64,000 bases of DNA from Plectrocnemia conspersa (GCA_009617715.1 VTFK01000332.1:597380-661379), one strand, 5' to 3'; positions 22,265 to 34,300 are shown, counted from the stretch's first letter. The notes: generated by a model not told the origin, from the letters alone. Program-made: numbers and translations.

Positions 22265-22880
22265 CATTCAGACTCATTATCTTCTTGCACCTTTGGAAAG
22301 GGCCTTCAAACGAATCATCTTTAAAACCCGACACTCACATTTCAAGGATTTCTTGTTTGCACACACACATAAACATCACGCATCCTCCTCTCAAAAAGCA
22401 GAGTCGAAAATGAAACAAAGGAGACCTTCAGCCGCAGCGACCGCAAACAATCTCCCGTCTAATTAAATAACTTTCTTGGTTTTCGCAATTCCGATTCCGC
22501 CCCCTATTGAATTAATCATTATTTCCATCGCATTCACCCCTTCGTTAAAACTTAACCCATTAGCGCATCGCTCTATTTTATTTTATTTTTTCCTCTCGGC
22601 AGAGCGTAACGGCATATACGTGCTCCCGTGGGCTAAGTTGTTAACGACGAATAATGGCCTTCCCATAATCTGAGCTACACATTGGCGATGCATCAGCATT
22701 TAGCCAGCTAAGAATCCGGCCTTCAAGAAACTAGTTATATCCTAGGCGTATTATAGTATATATTTGTATAAGACCTCTTTGCGTCCAACAACTCCTCCTT
22801 AGGGACGGAATGGCACGCTAATAAAAATAATCAGCCCTGGGTGTGTGTACGCGTGGGTATCAACTTAGCACGCTAATTAA
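22265..22880. other. Large GC-richer island, candidate regulatory region
   Basis: About 600 bases of mixed sequence. It includes several homeodomain-type TAAT/ATTA cores in non-AT context (TCTAATTAAATAA at 22459, GAATTAATCATT at 22508, GCTAATTAAGGAGG at 22872). GC-rich segments such as GCCGCAGCGACCGC and ATTCCGATTCCGCCCCC are also present. A 65-codon open frame (22476-22673) is unlike a protein. Enhancer function is inferred only. Confidence 0.4.
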
Positions 22881-22884
22881 GGAG

Positions 22885-23545
22885 GATTAAACTTAAAGCT
22901 CGCTTAGATATACACTTTTGTTGTTTAAGAGCTTTAAATGTTTAGTTAATTAACCTTATAAATATATTGTAGAGTGATTAGGTTTGTGGTACTTTAAAAT
23001 TAAACTCTGAATGGATTTTACAATTGCATTCCATTAGTTCAGCTAGTATTATTAAGTGGTTCAAGTTATTATAAATATTTTTATATTTCTGTTCATGACA
23101 GATATAAATTGCTAAAGTGAGTTATAATTTAGTTAGTTTTTCATATACACACGTATTAATGGGTTGTTTAAACCAATTTCGTATGCTGTATTATAAAGGT
23201 TTCCATATAAATATATTTACTTGTGTCATGCAAAAGTTTTGACGTTTTATTTTAAAGACTAATTAATTTAAGTATGATTATGAATTTAATATTAATTAAA
23301 TATTACAAAAAAATAATAAATCAATATAGTGACTTTTGCAGTCAAATAAATGCCGAAAAAATTATATAAATACTCCCCGTGTCGCTGCCGTATCTCGATG
23401 TGTTCAAGTGTTACGTCTTTTATAATAATTGTTCGAGACAAAAATTGCATAAGTTCTTGAACACACCTCCAAAATGTTTTCACGCCTTAAGAGAAAAAAT
23501 GGTCTCGACAAAACTTCGGTGATCGTTAATAACAATGTAGTCAAA
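22885..23545. other. AT-rich spacer
   Basis: No recognised gene. Minus-strand open frames at 23292-23637 show no motif. Confidence 0.45.
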
Positions 23546-23549
23546 TGTT

Positions 23550-24000
23550 TAGCTTGCGTCCTCACACAAAAAGTATTTTTTTCGGCAGTGTCAATGGGGT
23601 GGGTTAACATTTTGGGAGGTAGCAATGGGGGTAGCAATGGGGGATAACATCTTCGATAAGCGCTTCGTGCAATATTTCTTGTTGTTGTAACAAGCTTTCT
23701 CTCTCTTATTATGTGACGCGTGATGTAAAAGTGTAGTGTGAGAGATATTTTCGTTGTTCAAGTGGTTGATATGGTGACCGCAAAAGTGTTACTAATGGCG
23801 CAGGTAAATAAAAACGCTTATAGTACAAATATATAATTTGTTAAAAATGAGTACAGAATAGTGTAGAAGACACCATCGAGCGGCAGAATTGGTCCAATTG
23901 CCGAGTCACTCGAGTGGCCGTTGGTTTGAGTCTTTATTGTGGTCATTGATTAGTGATTGATGATGAGATGTAATGTCACAAATTTCACAGCAGATGAGGC
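23550..24000. other. Mixed-composition patch with a short tandem repeat
   Basis: GGTAGCAATGGGG occurs twice in tandem (23618-23643). Near 23880-23905 CGGCAGAATTGGTCCAATTG, then CCG, is nearly palindromic. It is followed by GTTGGTTTGAGTCT, weakly like a Pol III B box. None of these is strong enough to name. Confidence 0.35.
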
Positions 24001-24009
24001 AAATTGTGA

Positions 24010-24890
24010 ACCAGTCGTATTAGTTTATATATTTACGTCTATCTCAAACATCCCTTTTAGTAAAAGCTATTGCAAAATTTACCCTTTGGGTGACTGTCTG
24101 ATAGTTACAAAAAATATTTCAAAAATTTAATCAATTTTATCTATTAGGATAAATCATGAATACACTCGTCTATTCTAGATTATAGATTTTGATTTTTAAA
24201 TGCTGCAATCCAAAGTGGTATAGAAAAGAAATTACAGACGGATCGCCAAAATAAAACATGTTCCTTAAAACAAAGCTGAGCATCTTGTAAGTTTATTGCA
24301 GATGTTGTAACATATAATCACATTAAGAGCTATATTTTGTGTACTTTTGAAATTTTTCGTTTTTAAATAAATACAGGCTAAAATTTACCAAAAAAATATT
24401 TTTAGTCCGCATACATTTTTTTGCGCATACGTCGAATTTCTTTATTAGGAATATTAAGCTTTTTATATTTTAACTATGTTGTATCTAATTAATATGCTTA
24501 GGATATAAATAAAGAAAAAAAAAAATTTTTTCGGGTAACTTTTCAAATGTTTTTTTTGCACATGCCGAATTTTTAAAATTCAATTAGAATTTAAAAAAAA
24601 TATTTGTATGCAGTATAACGACCACACATAGATAACTAATTCTGATCTCTCAGACATTGAAGAGCAATATTTATCCTGGACTTTCAGGTATTATTCAATG
24701 GTCTAAAAAATAATACACAATGACATAGACCAGAATAAACACAGATAAAAAATATTTCTATTCTCTCTAGACTTAATGTAAAATTGAGTATCTCTTGACT
24801 TAATATTTCACAATCGAAAAAGAAAAGTATTTTTAATAATCTTAGTTTTTAAAGTCAAGTGGAAAACTATAAAAACATTTAGAATGGTTA
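24010..24890. other. AT-rich spacer
   Basis: TTGCGCATACGTCGAATTT (24421) and TTGCACATGCCGAATTT (24556) are similar phrases about 135 bases apart, perhaps an old tandem duplication. No gene is recognised. Confidence 0.4.
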
Positions 24891-24893
24891 TTT

Positions 24894-25055
24894 AGTTGAC
24901 GCAGCAAGTGATCCAACAATTAATTATGTGCAAAACCCGAGAGGCGCACGTGCACGTCAAATTGCCCCGAAAGAATCTTTTTCCTTTCAAATATCCATTA
25001 ATAATTCATCCCGAATATGCCAAGAGTGTACACCAGGAAGTTTTACGAGATGTAC
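24894..25055 (+). CDS. Candidate exon of unknown gene
   Basis: An open plus-strand frame with balanced amino-acid composition reads TQQVIQQLIMCKTREAHVHV, then KLPRKNLFPFKYPLIIHPEY and AKSVHQEVLRDVL. It is preceded by TTATTTAG (possible acceptor) and followed by TTAAGTATGTGTG (possible donor GTATGT). It is less AT-rich than its surroundings and does not look like a translation of low-complexity DNA. No domain is recognised and no neighbouring exon is seen, so it may be an exon of a gene whose other exons lie elsewhere, a transposon relic, or chance. Confidence 0.25.
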
Positions 25056-25149
25056 TTAAGTATGTGTGTTTATATAATATATTATATATAAACGTCGTTA
25101 CACATGCAAATTGGATATTTTGGACTGACGTAAATAATATAGCAAAATA

Positions 25150-25640
25150 GACTCTTGTTCCGTCCGCCGCTTGTCCTTTATGTTTCGTAACATAAATGCA
25201 TATACATTATACACAATGCATACAAACGACGTTAAAATGTTTAGCGAAAAAAAAATATGAATAAAAATTATATATATAGAACTTATCGTTACATTAGTGT
25301 GTATTTTATTAATTTAGAAAAAACAGTATATTATTGATATAAACAGAACATTTAGTTTCATTAACAAAACAAAAAGTCTTGGTTCATGTTAAAAGATATA
25401 ATATAAAATAGTGCTTCTTCTCGAAAAAAATATTAGATGAAGAATTTTTCATAGGATTTATTTGTTAAAAATAAATTTGTACGAATTTGCCATTTTTTGG
25501 AAAAAAATTAAAGAAATATCTTATGAAAATAAACACTAGCTTTAACAATAAAGTTAACATGTTTTTGTTTCGAGTTCAATTGAAAACCAAAAAAGGCAGT
25601 TTCAGTCTATTTAAATCAACTGTTTAATATTATTCAAATT
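25150..25640. other. AT-rich spacer
   Basis: No recognised feature. Confidence 0.5.
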
Positions 25641-25644
25641 TATT

Positions 25645-26060
25645 TTTGGTTTATTTGACTAACGTGGCGTGTTGGAAGTGGGTCGCCCATATGTTAACGG
25701 ATTAAAGTTATTTTTCTGTTATAAATTAAAATTAAACGGGAATCGTGTCTGAAAGCTCGAAGCTCAGAGGTAATTTACTAAAAGGCGATCTAATCCTTCG
25801 AAGTCGCGAAGATGTATGAAAGCACACGATCCGGCTGCTGTGCTCAACGCTAAAGCTCAATCGAGAGTTTCACCAATCGAAACGGAACGTGACATAATAA
25901 TAATAATGTCGTTGGAGAAGCTGCGATGTAAACAAACGGCGCAGCGTATACGTCTCCCTTTGCCAAATATGCGGAGACGTAAAAATATTGACGAGATTAT
26001 TTGCGACATTATTGCGCTTTGAGTATGCGGTTCATAAATGATGGATACCATAAAATATGT
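25645..26060. other. GC-richer island, candidate conserved non-coding region
   Basis: Complex sequence with open frames of 64-68 codons on both strands over the same bases (25816-26051), which is more typical of a GC-rich non-coding block than of a gene. It includes an (ATA/TAA)n run at 25894-25906. Confidence 0.35.
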
Positions 26061-26530
26061 TCTATTAAACGAGTAGTAAGTGACTTGATTTTTTTATTAA
26101 AATAAAATCTTATAGTTTGTAGTATAAATTAGGATGCATTTAGAAGACTGGTGAAGTAAAGTTATTTTAAGCGAAGTGCAGAAAGTTATTATAATAAAAA
26201 ATAATTTTGGAAGGTAAAAGCTTAGAACTAATTACACATATAATTTAGTATTTGGAAAAAATAATAAGCAACTAATAGTCTATATTAGTGTTTCTCTGTT
26301 GCTGTTTTTTTTATAAATTACAAACTGTTGTTTAATAAAATTCACTAATAAGTAAGTTTTTAATTTATATCATTATTAATCTAATTCTTAAATGAATGAA
26401 TATAATTTTAATGTTTTACGTTTTTTTAATTAAATATTATTTAACATTAATATACACAAATTTATAGAATTAGTATTTTTTACCATTTTATATTATTATC
26501 GTTTGTTTATATTTCAACTTATTTTATTTT

Positions 26531-26572
26531 TACTCCCTAAAGTTTGCTTTGGCCCCCGGCTGAGTACCGCTG
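26531..26572 (-). repeat. Decayed hAT-type transposon end
   Basis: On the minus strand it reads CAGCGGTACTCAGCCGGGGG, then CCAAAGC, the typical CAG-G-G-T-T-C-T-C-A-ACC-type outer end of hAT elements. No partner end or target duplication is found. Confidence 0.5.
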
Positions 26573-26579
26573 GTCTATG

Positions 26580-27370
26580 TTACGATTAATGAACTATTAA
26601 AATTATTCTAATTGTGTATAAAAAATACTCTGAAATATGTAATTGAACGCAACAAATATATTTTTTTCATCCAATCAGTCCAGATACTCTGTTATCATTC
26701 ACCCGTACATGTACCATAAACGCTTCTAATAACAATGGGCCCATTTCCTCAGAGCGTTGGTTCTCATTATCAGACGTTGTTTGCATAGCTTTGATTGTTC
26801 CACAATGAGCCTTTGTTGTTGCCATGGTATAAGGGCGGTCTTGCCTACATTCACATGTGGTAAACACTGAATAAATTGTTAAGATGGTGCCAAGATTCGA
26901 CAACCTAGCTTTCAGCTTAAAACGCTATATACTATATCGTGCACTCGCTAGAACTTTAACAAAAGCTCATGTACCCGCAAGATTAGCTTGAGCTTACATT
27001 ATAAGTAATTCACTTTAGAATCAGCAAGGTTTTAGTTTGAAATTCCCTTGAGTGATCGATTGTATGGTAAAGTTTTTTAAATTTTAATGTAGAGTTTAAG
27101 TACACGTAGCACAGCATAAAAAAGCAGTGAAATACATATATCAGAATAATATTTTTTTAAATTTTATCTCTTAAAAAAGTATTAATTTACTAATTGATTA
27201 TTCGTTCTTTTTTTTATAAAATTTAAATAATTCCGTCAATCAATAAACATATTTATTAAAACAATTAAATTATAAAGTAATGGCAAAAAATAAGAGACTG
27301 AAATTAAAAACATTGAATAATAAATTAACCTACGTTTTTGCATTAAAATAAAAAAAATAAAAAAACGACT
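26580..27370. other. Spacer with a mixed-composition patch
   Basis: A minus-strand 78-codon open stretch at 26667-26903 lies in more complex sequence but carries no motif I know. The rest is AT-rich. Confidence 0.35.
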
Positions 27371-27374
27371 TTTA

Positions 27375-27490
27375 AATGTACGTTGACGACACAGCTGTTT
27401 TGATTTTGATGATTTTAATTTCTAGAGAAAAGACAATTATTGACTTCCTTTCTAAAATTTCTCAAGAATTTTCGAGAAATTTTGATGAAT
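27375..27490 (+). pseudogene. Possible reverse transcriptase scrap (YVDD box)
   Basis: The plus strand reads MYVDDTAVLIL at 27375-27407, the form of an RT catalytic box (Y-x-D-D-T-A). FLSKISQEFSRNFDE follows in the same frame up to a stop near 27490. No upstream palm motif is found, so this rests on one short motif and its plausible downstream helix. Confidence 0.3.
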
Positions 27491-27591
27491 GAAAAAATGT
27501 ATGTAATGTAGTAAAGTATTGCAGATACATTATTACACATTATTCTTAAAATATCCCTTTAAAAACACATGCCATCTAAATTAAAATCAAA

Positions 27592-27712
27592 CATTTCTCT
27601 TTAATTGCCCGTTAAATTTCGAGCTAAGCTCAGAATTAAAATTTTTCAATTGTTTTAAAAACAATTTTAGGCCCCTTTAACTGTCAATTTTAATCGTGGG
27701 ACAATCGTTAAT
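27592..27712 (+). repeat. Dispersed repeat E, copy 1
   Basis: CTCTTTAATTGCCCGTTAAA through TTTCGAGCTAAGCTCAGAAT and TTTTCAATTGTTTTAAAAAC to AATCGTGGGACAATCGTTAA is matched inverted at 38641-38753. The internal GAGCTAAGCTC is itself a palindrome. Family unknown. Confidence 0.7.
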
Positions 27713-27738
27713 AACAGCTGTTGCTACTTTACAAAAAC

Positions 27739-27767
27739 AAAAAAAAAAAAATTTTTTTTTTTTTTTT
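27739..27767. repeat. A13-T16 homopolymer pair
   Basis: Thirteen A directly followed by sixteen T gives a self-complementary tract. Probably slippage-prone low complexity. Confidence 0.8.
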
Positions 27768-27769
27768 GA

Positions 27770-28895
27770 GAAAGAAAAATAGCCCTAAATCGTTTTGCAT
27801 TTTGCCGATTTCCATGTGTAATTTCTTCTTATCACCAAAGCAAAGACAAAACCGCCGGCCGGTTATAGTTATAAAAAATCGCAAAAAATCTTGGTCATTA
27901 AATTACTTTTGATCTGCCAAAAAAGTATGCACATTTTAAAACATCTGTCACGAACATCTTCAGAATTTTTTTTTAAATCTAAGTGTCTTCTTTTATTACT
28001 TAAGCAAAATAAGGCAAGTTCAACTGTTAAAAAAATTTAAAAAATAATTTGTTGTTCCCAGACTCTTACCTTACAATTTATTAAAACCTTAAAAGAAGTA
28101 TGAATATTAGGCATGAACCCCTCTTTACTTATACAGTGTTATACAAATGTCAGTGGTTGTAAACCTTTTAAAATTTATTTTTATATGATTAAATTTCTCT
28201 ATTAAATTTCTCGAAAAATTTATATAAATGAAAATTCTCGATCTGACATTTTCAATAAAATACTAGCCGTTATAACTATATAAATTTTTCATAAATTTAA
28301 ATTTAGTTATAAGAATCTTAACAAAACCTAATTAATTATTTTATTAAAAGGAAGACTAAAATAAACCAAATGATATAAAATAACATTAGTCCTAAACTTT
28401 CATATAAAATCATCCAATAAAAATAATATCTAACACACTTTTTTACACTATGACTAAAAAAATCATAGTTGATTTTTAATACCAACAAATTAAGAACATT
28501 GTCATAAATATACCGAAAAATACTATAAAAATAGCATCTGTGATTAACTTAAATTTAAGTATAAACATTTCCTTCTATTTATTTTACAATCTATGTTTTC
28601 ATAATGAGCGAACGTCTAATTATATTTTCTCCTTCCCTTGGTAAATAAACTTCAGTGGAATCTTCCGTTCCATATCCTATTTATTTTTAATATATTTGTG
28701 GTTTAGTTTTGTTTAATGCTATTTTACAATATGTTATTTTGATAATTAAAGTTGTAAAGGTATATTAGACTTCTTTAGGTCTAATTTTACAGCAGATATT
28801 TTACAATGCAGTTCTTAATCAAATTGACAGAATTGCTAATTTATATAAATATTTTATTATTTTTTAAGTTATATTGGTACGTAATGACTTATCCT
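27770..28895. other. AT-rich spacer
   Basis: No recognised gene. Confidence 0.5.
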
Positions 28896-28899
28896 TCTG

Positions 28900-29200
28900 A
28901 TCCATATTGCAGGGTCATTAGGATCATGGAATTAGTTTGGAAGTCGATTTACAACCCAGGGTGATTATTTCAAAAATTAGAAGGGCGTTCGCCCTCTGGA
29001 GGTCTTTCAGCTAAAGGGTTTACTTTGTGTCCCCGCTGTGCCGGGTTCAATTTATAGCCACAGAATAGTCCAGTGCGAACTTCGTCCCTTTGGCACTTGA
29101 GCCAAATTAATATGCAGAGGTCGTAGGTCACTCCACGAACCTGTCGTTTTATAATTCAAAGAGCGTCCCCTGTCAAATATTGTCATTTGTCCATGACCGA
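28900..29200. other. GC-richer island, candidate conserved non-coding region
   Basis: About 250 bases of dense mixed sequence (for example GAAGGGCGTTCGCCCTCTGG, a GGGCG/CGCCC palindrome at 28981-28996, and TTTGTGTCCCCGCTGTGCCG). Stops occur in all frames. Sharp edges to A/T on both sides. Confidence 0.35.
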
Positions 29201-29204
29201 CAAA

Positions 29205-30560
29205 TGTAGTCAATTTTAGACCATTGAAATTATTTTAAATTCATATTTATATAATGTTTTTATCCAGCATCTATCAAGATGATTTTATAAAAAAATAATA
29301 TATAATATTATTATATATTAATAGTCTCATAGTAAATTAATTATTAAAGTTACATTTTAATTTGCTAATTTTAATTTAAGAGACAATTTATAAAAAATGT
29401 TTTAACACTTCATTTTTAAAATAAAAATCTCTATATGAACAATATTTTTATATAAAATAAGTCTGAGATCATAATCACTTGTACTTTAAAATAAAATAAA
29501 AATAAGCTATTTAGGGAAATTCTGAAACAAGACAATTTATTTATGCAAACGAGAAGAGTCGCTGCAGTTTGTCGTTTTATTTTCCTCGTGAAAATAATGA
29601 ATTCAGGAGCAAGAATCCCACGAGATCTGCTATTTTGAGAGATTGTGCAAATTTACAATAAACGTACATAATACATATGGTACATAATGATTTTATGATA
29701 TCAAACAGAATCTAATAATAAAGGAAGATGACATATCGAATATTGAAAACCAAAACCACTTTTCATAATTTGCGAGAGAGTTTCCACACCCGAAAGCTGA
29801 CATTATCCCACCTAAAGCCTTGAGAAAGTGGAAATCTTCGCCAGAGCCATGAATACATATTTAATCTCTTCAAATTCTCATCTAACATATCTTACGTACG
29901 TGAAACAATATTCGAAATTGTACCTGGAGTAGTATCCTTATTTACGTGTTTGTCTTACGTTACGCAAATATTACACTTAAGACACATCTGATATAAGATA
30001 TGTCTTAAATTATAACACAATATTACCAAAAAGCTATTGAAATTTTTTGCAGTACAATGAGTAATATTAGACGCATCGCATGAATAAATAAAAGAGCATA
30101 ACTAAAGCAGATTGAAATATTTTAGTGTAGCGTTATTGCCTCGTGAATGTTTAATATAGAGATGAAATATTTTTCGATAGTGAAATAGGAAAAGAATCTT
30201 CAATATGGAAACGTCATGAATATTGAAACATGAGTTATTTCTCGTGTTTGCGTTTTCAATTCGCTAAGCGGCATTTCAAAAATACAATATGTCCTACAAT
30301 ACGCGACATTCTTCTTTGCTCGCGAGGCAAACGAGAAGCGAAAGTAAAATATGGAAGTATAAAAATATTGTATGAGTATAACTGACTAATGCACGCGTGT
30401 TAAACGTCAAAATAACAATTATTATTATGATGTATTGCTTCGCTCTCGCTTGAATGAGTGTAGAAATAAGGCGAAAGCTGTGTATTAAAAGTTATGCAAA
30501 ACAATACGTCGCTACATTACGACTTTATTGCAGAAAAACGGAAAATGGGTCAGAGACACT
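29205..30560. other. AT-rich spacer with moderate GC patches
   Basis: Mixed patches at 29560-29650, 29750-29940 and 30120-30520 (for example TCGCGAGGCAAACGAGAAGC at 30320). No gene or repeat is recognised. Confidence 0.35.
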
Positions 30561-30689
30561 AGAAAAAAAATTTGAAGCTTTCGTTGATCATAAAATAGTG
30601 TATTATAATTTATTAAATTTTTTAATCTAGGATTTAAAATAACTTATAAAATACATTTAAACCATCGAAACTTTTCAAACGCTATTTTT

Positions 30690-31025
30690 TCAGTCGCGTC
30701 AGGTAAAATGCTTCTGAATTTTTCTGAAAAGTCGAATTTTCTCGTGCTCGTTGTAATAATGAAACTTTGACCGGCTGGCTGCTGGGAAAGCAGCGTTAAG
30801 CTTCGCTGGGAATTACGCTTAATTAAGATATTCGCACGTAATTAACCTTTTTAGGCAATTTCTCAGGTCGACGACGAGACGTCGCCTTGCTATTATGGCA
30901 CCGTTTGTGTAACGAGACAAACCTGAGCAAATTTTCAGATCACGGACGTCCCTGGACGGCGCTCGATTTAATCAGACTCACCCCTAAACGCATTTGGGTC
31001 TTCTTTGCCATTAACTTGAGGATTT
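30690..31025. other. GC-richer island, candidate conserved non-coding region
   Basis: GACCGGCTGGCTGCTGGGAA, GGTCGACGACGAGACGTCGC and GACGTCCCTGGACGGCGCTC mark a complex block. The 63-codon open frame at 30887-31078 turns into A/T-coded residues at its end and is not convincing. Confidence 0.35.
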
Positions 31026-31079
31026 ATCTGTTATGGAGAATTCAAATTTCAAGTTACGCTTATTTTATTTTTTACTAAT

Positions 31080-31775
31080 AATAAAATACTATCTTGTAAT
31101 GATTTTCTGGAACTTAATTTAATTATTATTGATTTTTTAGCGAATCAAAACGTTATTGATTTTAATTTAAGCGTTAGGTAAAAAAATAGTAAGGTTTAGA
31201 TTTTGCGTGCTTTTGATGTAATGAATCATGCAAAATTTAATGCTTTATGCTATTTTTTGTTTTATTATTTTCTTGCAATATTAATAAAAAAAATTACTGC
31301 AAAACGCGAAAGACAATTAAGTACAAAAAATCTAATTCATTTTAATGTTCCGTTCATCGATAATAAAATCATTCTATTTTTACATCTCCCTATAAAAGTT
31401 TCTTTGATTTTTTTATTTCATTTAGCTGTCTAGCCACTTTATGACGTCCATAATTTGTAATGTACGCTATTTATTTGCGAATCCCAATAAAACTGCTGTT
31501 TTGCATAAAAAAAATAAAATGGTATATCAATGTGTTCAAATTTGTTATCACAATGAGCAATTTCTAATAAAAATTACATGCTCAATTATTCACATTAGTT
31601 TCCCCAAATAAGTAGATAATGTTTCTTTAAGAATCATAAATTTCATTGTTTTTCAATTGATTTTTATTTTTACTAATAATAAAGGATACAAATAATTTAT
31701 TTTATTGATTTAAAGCTAAGTTTAAAAATAAAATACAATCGTTAGGGTAGAATTATTTATATTTATTCACATTAT
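31080..31775. other. AT-rich spacer
   Basis: No recognised feature. Confidence 0.5.
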
Positions 31776-31779
31776 CTAC

Positions 31780-32045
31780 TTCTTTCAGCGATGCTCGTGT
31801 GCCATTATGCTGGTATTAAAGTGCAATTTATCAAGCTTTTGAGAATACACGTCTAATTCAGCTACTAACTCTTCATTTGTATTAAATCTCTTTCCAACAA
31901 GAAATATTTTTAGTTAAATGAACATAGGTCTGGTGAATATATGTCATTAAAAATTCACACTGAAAAGTAAGCGAATATATTTCGTCTAATATTTGTGTTG
32001 AAGAATGGGCTGAAAAGTTATCGATAATTATTTTCATTTTAAAAT
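31780..32045 (-). pseudogene. Mariner-family transposase C-terminal remnant
   Basis: Read on the minus strand: DNFSAHSSTQILDEI near 32030-31985 is the second catalytic-aspartate region (usual form H-D-N-x-x-x-H). After a frameshift NDIYSPDLCSF (31947-31915) matches P-P-Y-S-P-D-L-A-P-S/C. Then GKRFNTNEELVAELDVYSQK (31895-31836) and LDKLHFNTSIMAHEHR, ending near 31788, match the mariner C-terminus. The enzyme cuts and pastes at TA sites. Here it is 5'-truncated, frameshifted and dead. No terminal repeats are identified. Confidence 0.75.
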
Positions 32046-32254
32046 TAAAAAAAAAAATCAATTATTTATTTTTCGGGTTTTGCGGTCAAAGAGGTGTGAC
32101 TTTGCAGCTAAAAAATAGGCCAGAATAGCTAGTAAAAGTCCATTCAATTAAATACAATTAATTTGTATCAACACAGAGAAATAGTATCGAGTTGTATATC
32201 ACAAAATAAATGTTGGGATTTGTATGATCCGCTGACTAACAGATGCAAATGTTG

Positions 32255-32420
32255 GTAGGCCAATTGCATCGCATATTTATTCACTAACGAAATATGTTCA
32301 CGTCTTGAAGGGATTTATTATATTAAAAAAAGATATAATAGCGGTTTTTATGCAGGAAAGACGCATTGTATGTAAAAAAATGTAGTTTTTCTAGCGCTTA
32401 CGAGTGGTTAATATGCTAGC
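32255..32420 (+). repeat. Dispersed repeat D, copy 2
   Basis: It shares CAATTGCATCGC..TTATTCACTAACGAAATATG, then TTCACG and ATAATAGCGGTTTTTATGCA, then AAGACGCATTGT, with the copy at 21515-21710. Confidence 0.7.
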
Positions 32421-32444
32421 AGGTATGTTTCCAACTATTTAGTA

Positions 32445-32527
32445 CACTGCGATAGCACGATTTTATTCCTTTTGACATGGATTTTTGACTTCTGAGAAGG
32501 GATAATTGTTTTTTGCGCTCTCCTATT
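32445..32527 (-). repeat. Dispersed repeat F, copy 1
   Basis: On the minus strand it reads GGAGAGCGCAAAAAACAATT, then ATCCCTTCTCAGAAGTCAAA and AATCCATGTCAAAAGGAATA. Copies in the other orientation lie at 50582-50680 and 63289-63385. Confidence 0.75.
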
Positions 32528-32597
32528 GGACGAAATTGGATTTAGATGTGCTCTATTCGATACTCCTTCATAATATTGTTATAAAAAGTATTAATAT

Positions 32598-32657
32598 AAA
32601 CGCTTGATAATCGAGTGTCTTCACTGCGATAGCACGATTTTATTGCTTTTGACCTGG
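32598..32657 (-). repeat. Dispersed repeat F, copy 2 (partial)
   Basis: ACTGCGATAGCACGATTTTA, then TTGCTTTTGACCTGG, repeats the inner end of copy 1 about 170 bases away in the same orientation. The preceding CGCTTGATAATCGAG is echoed as CGCTCATTATCGAG in the copy at 50582-50680. Confidence 0.7.
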
Positions 32658-32659
32658 AC

Positions 32660-33195
32660 TAGTAATTCACTAGATGGCAACACTAAGCAGCAAAAAAACA
32701 CGATTAATTATCAGATAAATATTATGAGTATAATTTTTAATGCCGAATGTTTAGCATTAAATATGATTTCAGAAAATATGTCGCAACGGTGGCTAATTTT
32801 CATATTTATGTATAGCATAGAAACAGTTAACTCGTACCTTTTATTATTTATTCAATAAACTATAATACGATGTTAAAAAATATTGATATAAAATGCTATT
32901 TTTGTCATTTACAGACATAAATTACATACTATTTCACAAGAGTTTTTAATGAACGTGGTTTCGATTTTTTTTGAGAAATTAATCTAACATGCAATTTTGT
33001 ATTAATTGTTTATTTGTGGAAATTTCTGTTAATCTTTTATTTTAGAGTCCAATTTTTTTTAACTTAATTTTAAAAAAGCAACATTTATTTCCGGATTACC
33101 TTATATTAAAATAAAATTATATAAATGCCTTATTACTAAGAAATGCTTTTAAGAAATGTTTTCCACAATTTACAAATACTTCTGTTTCATGATCT
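32660..33195. other. AT-rich spacer
   Basis: No recognised feature. Confidence 0.5.
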
Positions 33196-33199
33196 AGAA

Positions 33200-33490
33200 A
33201 CTGAATACAAGCTTTAAGTCGTTCAACGAGAGCGAACGAAAAGCAGCCTCAACATCACAAACGTCGCAGGAATGCTCTTCAGCTGAAATAACAAGCCGTG
33301 TAACGTTTTAATTAATGGCTCCAGTTTTGAGAACGGCGAGCTATGTGCTATTTACAATTGTCACGAATTAAATTTAATTGCGTTTCTCAATCGGACGAAA
33401 GCACATCCGGAATCGTATGATGTATGTTTCGCATGCGTTCAACGTGTGAAGTTTTCAAACTGAAACGACCTGTTAATTGTATACGGTGCA
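33200..33490. other. GC-richer island, candidate conserved non-coding region
   Basis: Complex block including CAACGAGAGCGAACGAAAAG and TGAGAACGGCGAGCTATGTG. Stops occur in all frames. Confidence 0.3.
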
Positions 33491-33494
33491 CCTC

Positions 33495-34300
33495 AATAAT
33501 ATAGTGTCACTTCATATCCCATGTGACACATTGAATGGAATTTGAGTACGATTTTTTTAAACTTATTAATTAGTATGTAGTGAAATATTTAACCTATTTT
33601 TAACTAGAAAAAAAATTAAATTAATTTGTATACACACATGCAAAATATACGCATTTAATCCAAAAGCTGGATTGATATTTATAAAAAGGTATTACGTAGG
33701 AATATATGAAATAAATTAATACGGGTCAGATAGAAAGATACGGCTAACAATGTCTCAAGGTCAAGTTATCTGGTGTGCTTCTTATATTCCGAACTGGAAG
33801 GTATACAGTATAGACAGTGGATTATGAAACTGTTCTGGATTTTTTTCATTACTTTGATAAAAAAGCACATGTGCTCAAATTTTGACTGCAACTTCATGAA
33901 TGTGGTTCTATATAATTGATAAATATAAATTCATGTTGTAGTGTGTGTAAAAGAAAATTGTTATTAAGAAAAACGTAAAACATAAAATGATAATTTGTTC
34001 TAATAATCAGTAAACTTAACGTATTCAAATATTTTTTTGTAGACTAAAAAATATTTAAAGTAAAAAAACTATGTGATAATTTTAGCTAAGTACATAATTC
34101 GTAATTTGTTGTGGATCATAGAAATGAGATATATTTTATACTATAATTTATATATTTGGTAGGAAAAATGTGAGAAGAATAATTAAAAATAGGGAGAGCT
34201 TATTTATAATATATAAATTATGCAAATATATTATTTATAAATTATGTAAATGTTTATTTATAAACTAGGAATTGCGATTACCACTGGTATTACAAAATAA
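33495..34300. other. AT-rich spacer
   Basis: No recognised feature. Confidence 0.5.

Noticed and set aside
26667..26903. 78-codon minus-strand frame with many polar residues
   Set aside because: Looked protein-like at first, but no family, second copy or exon borders were found.
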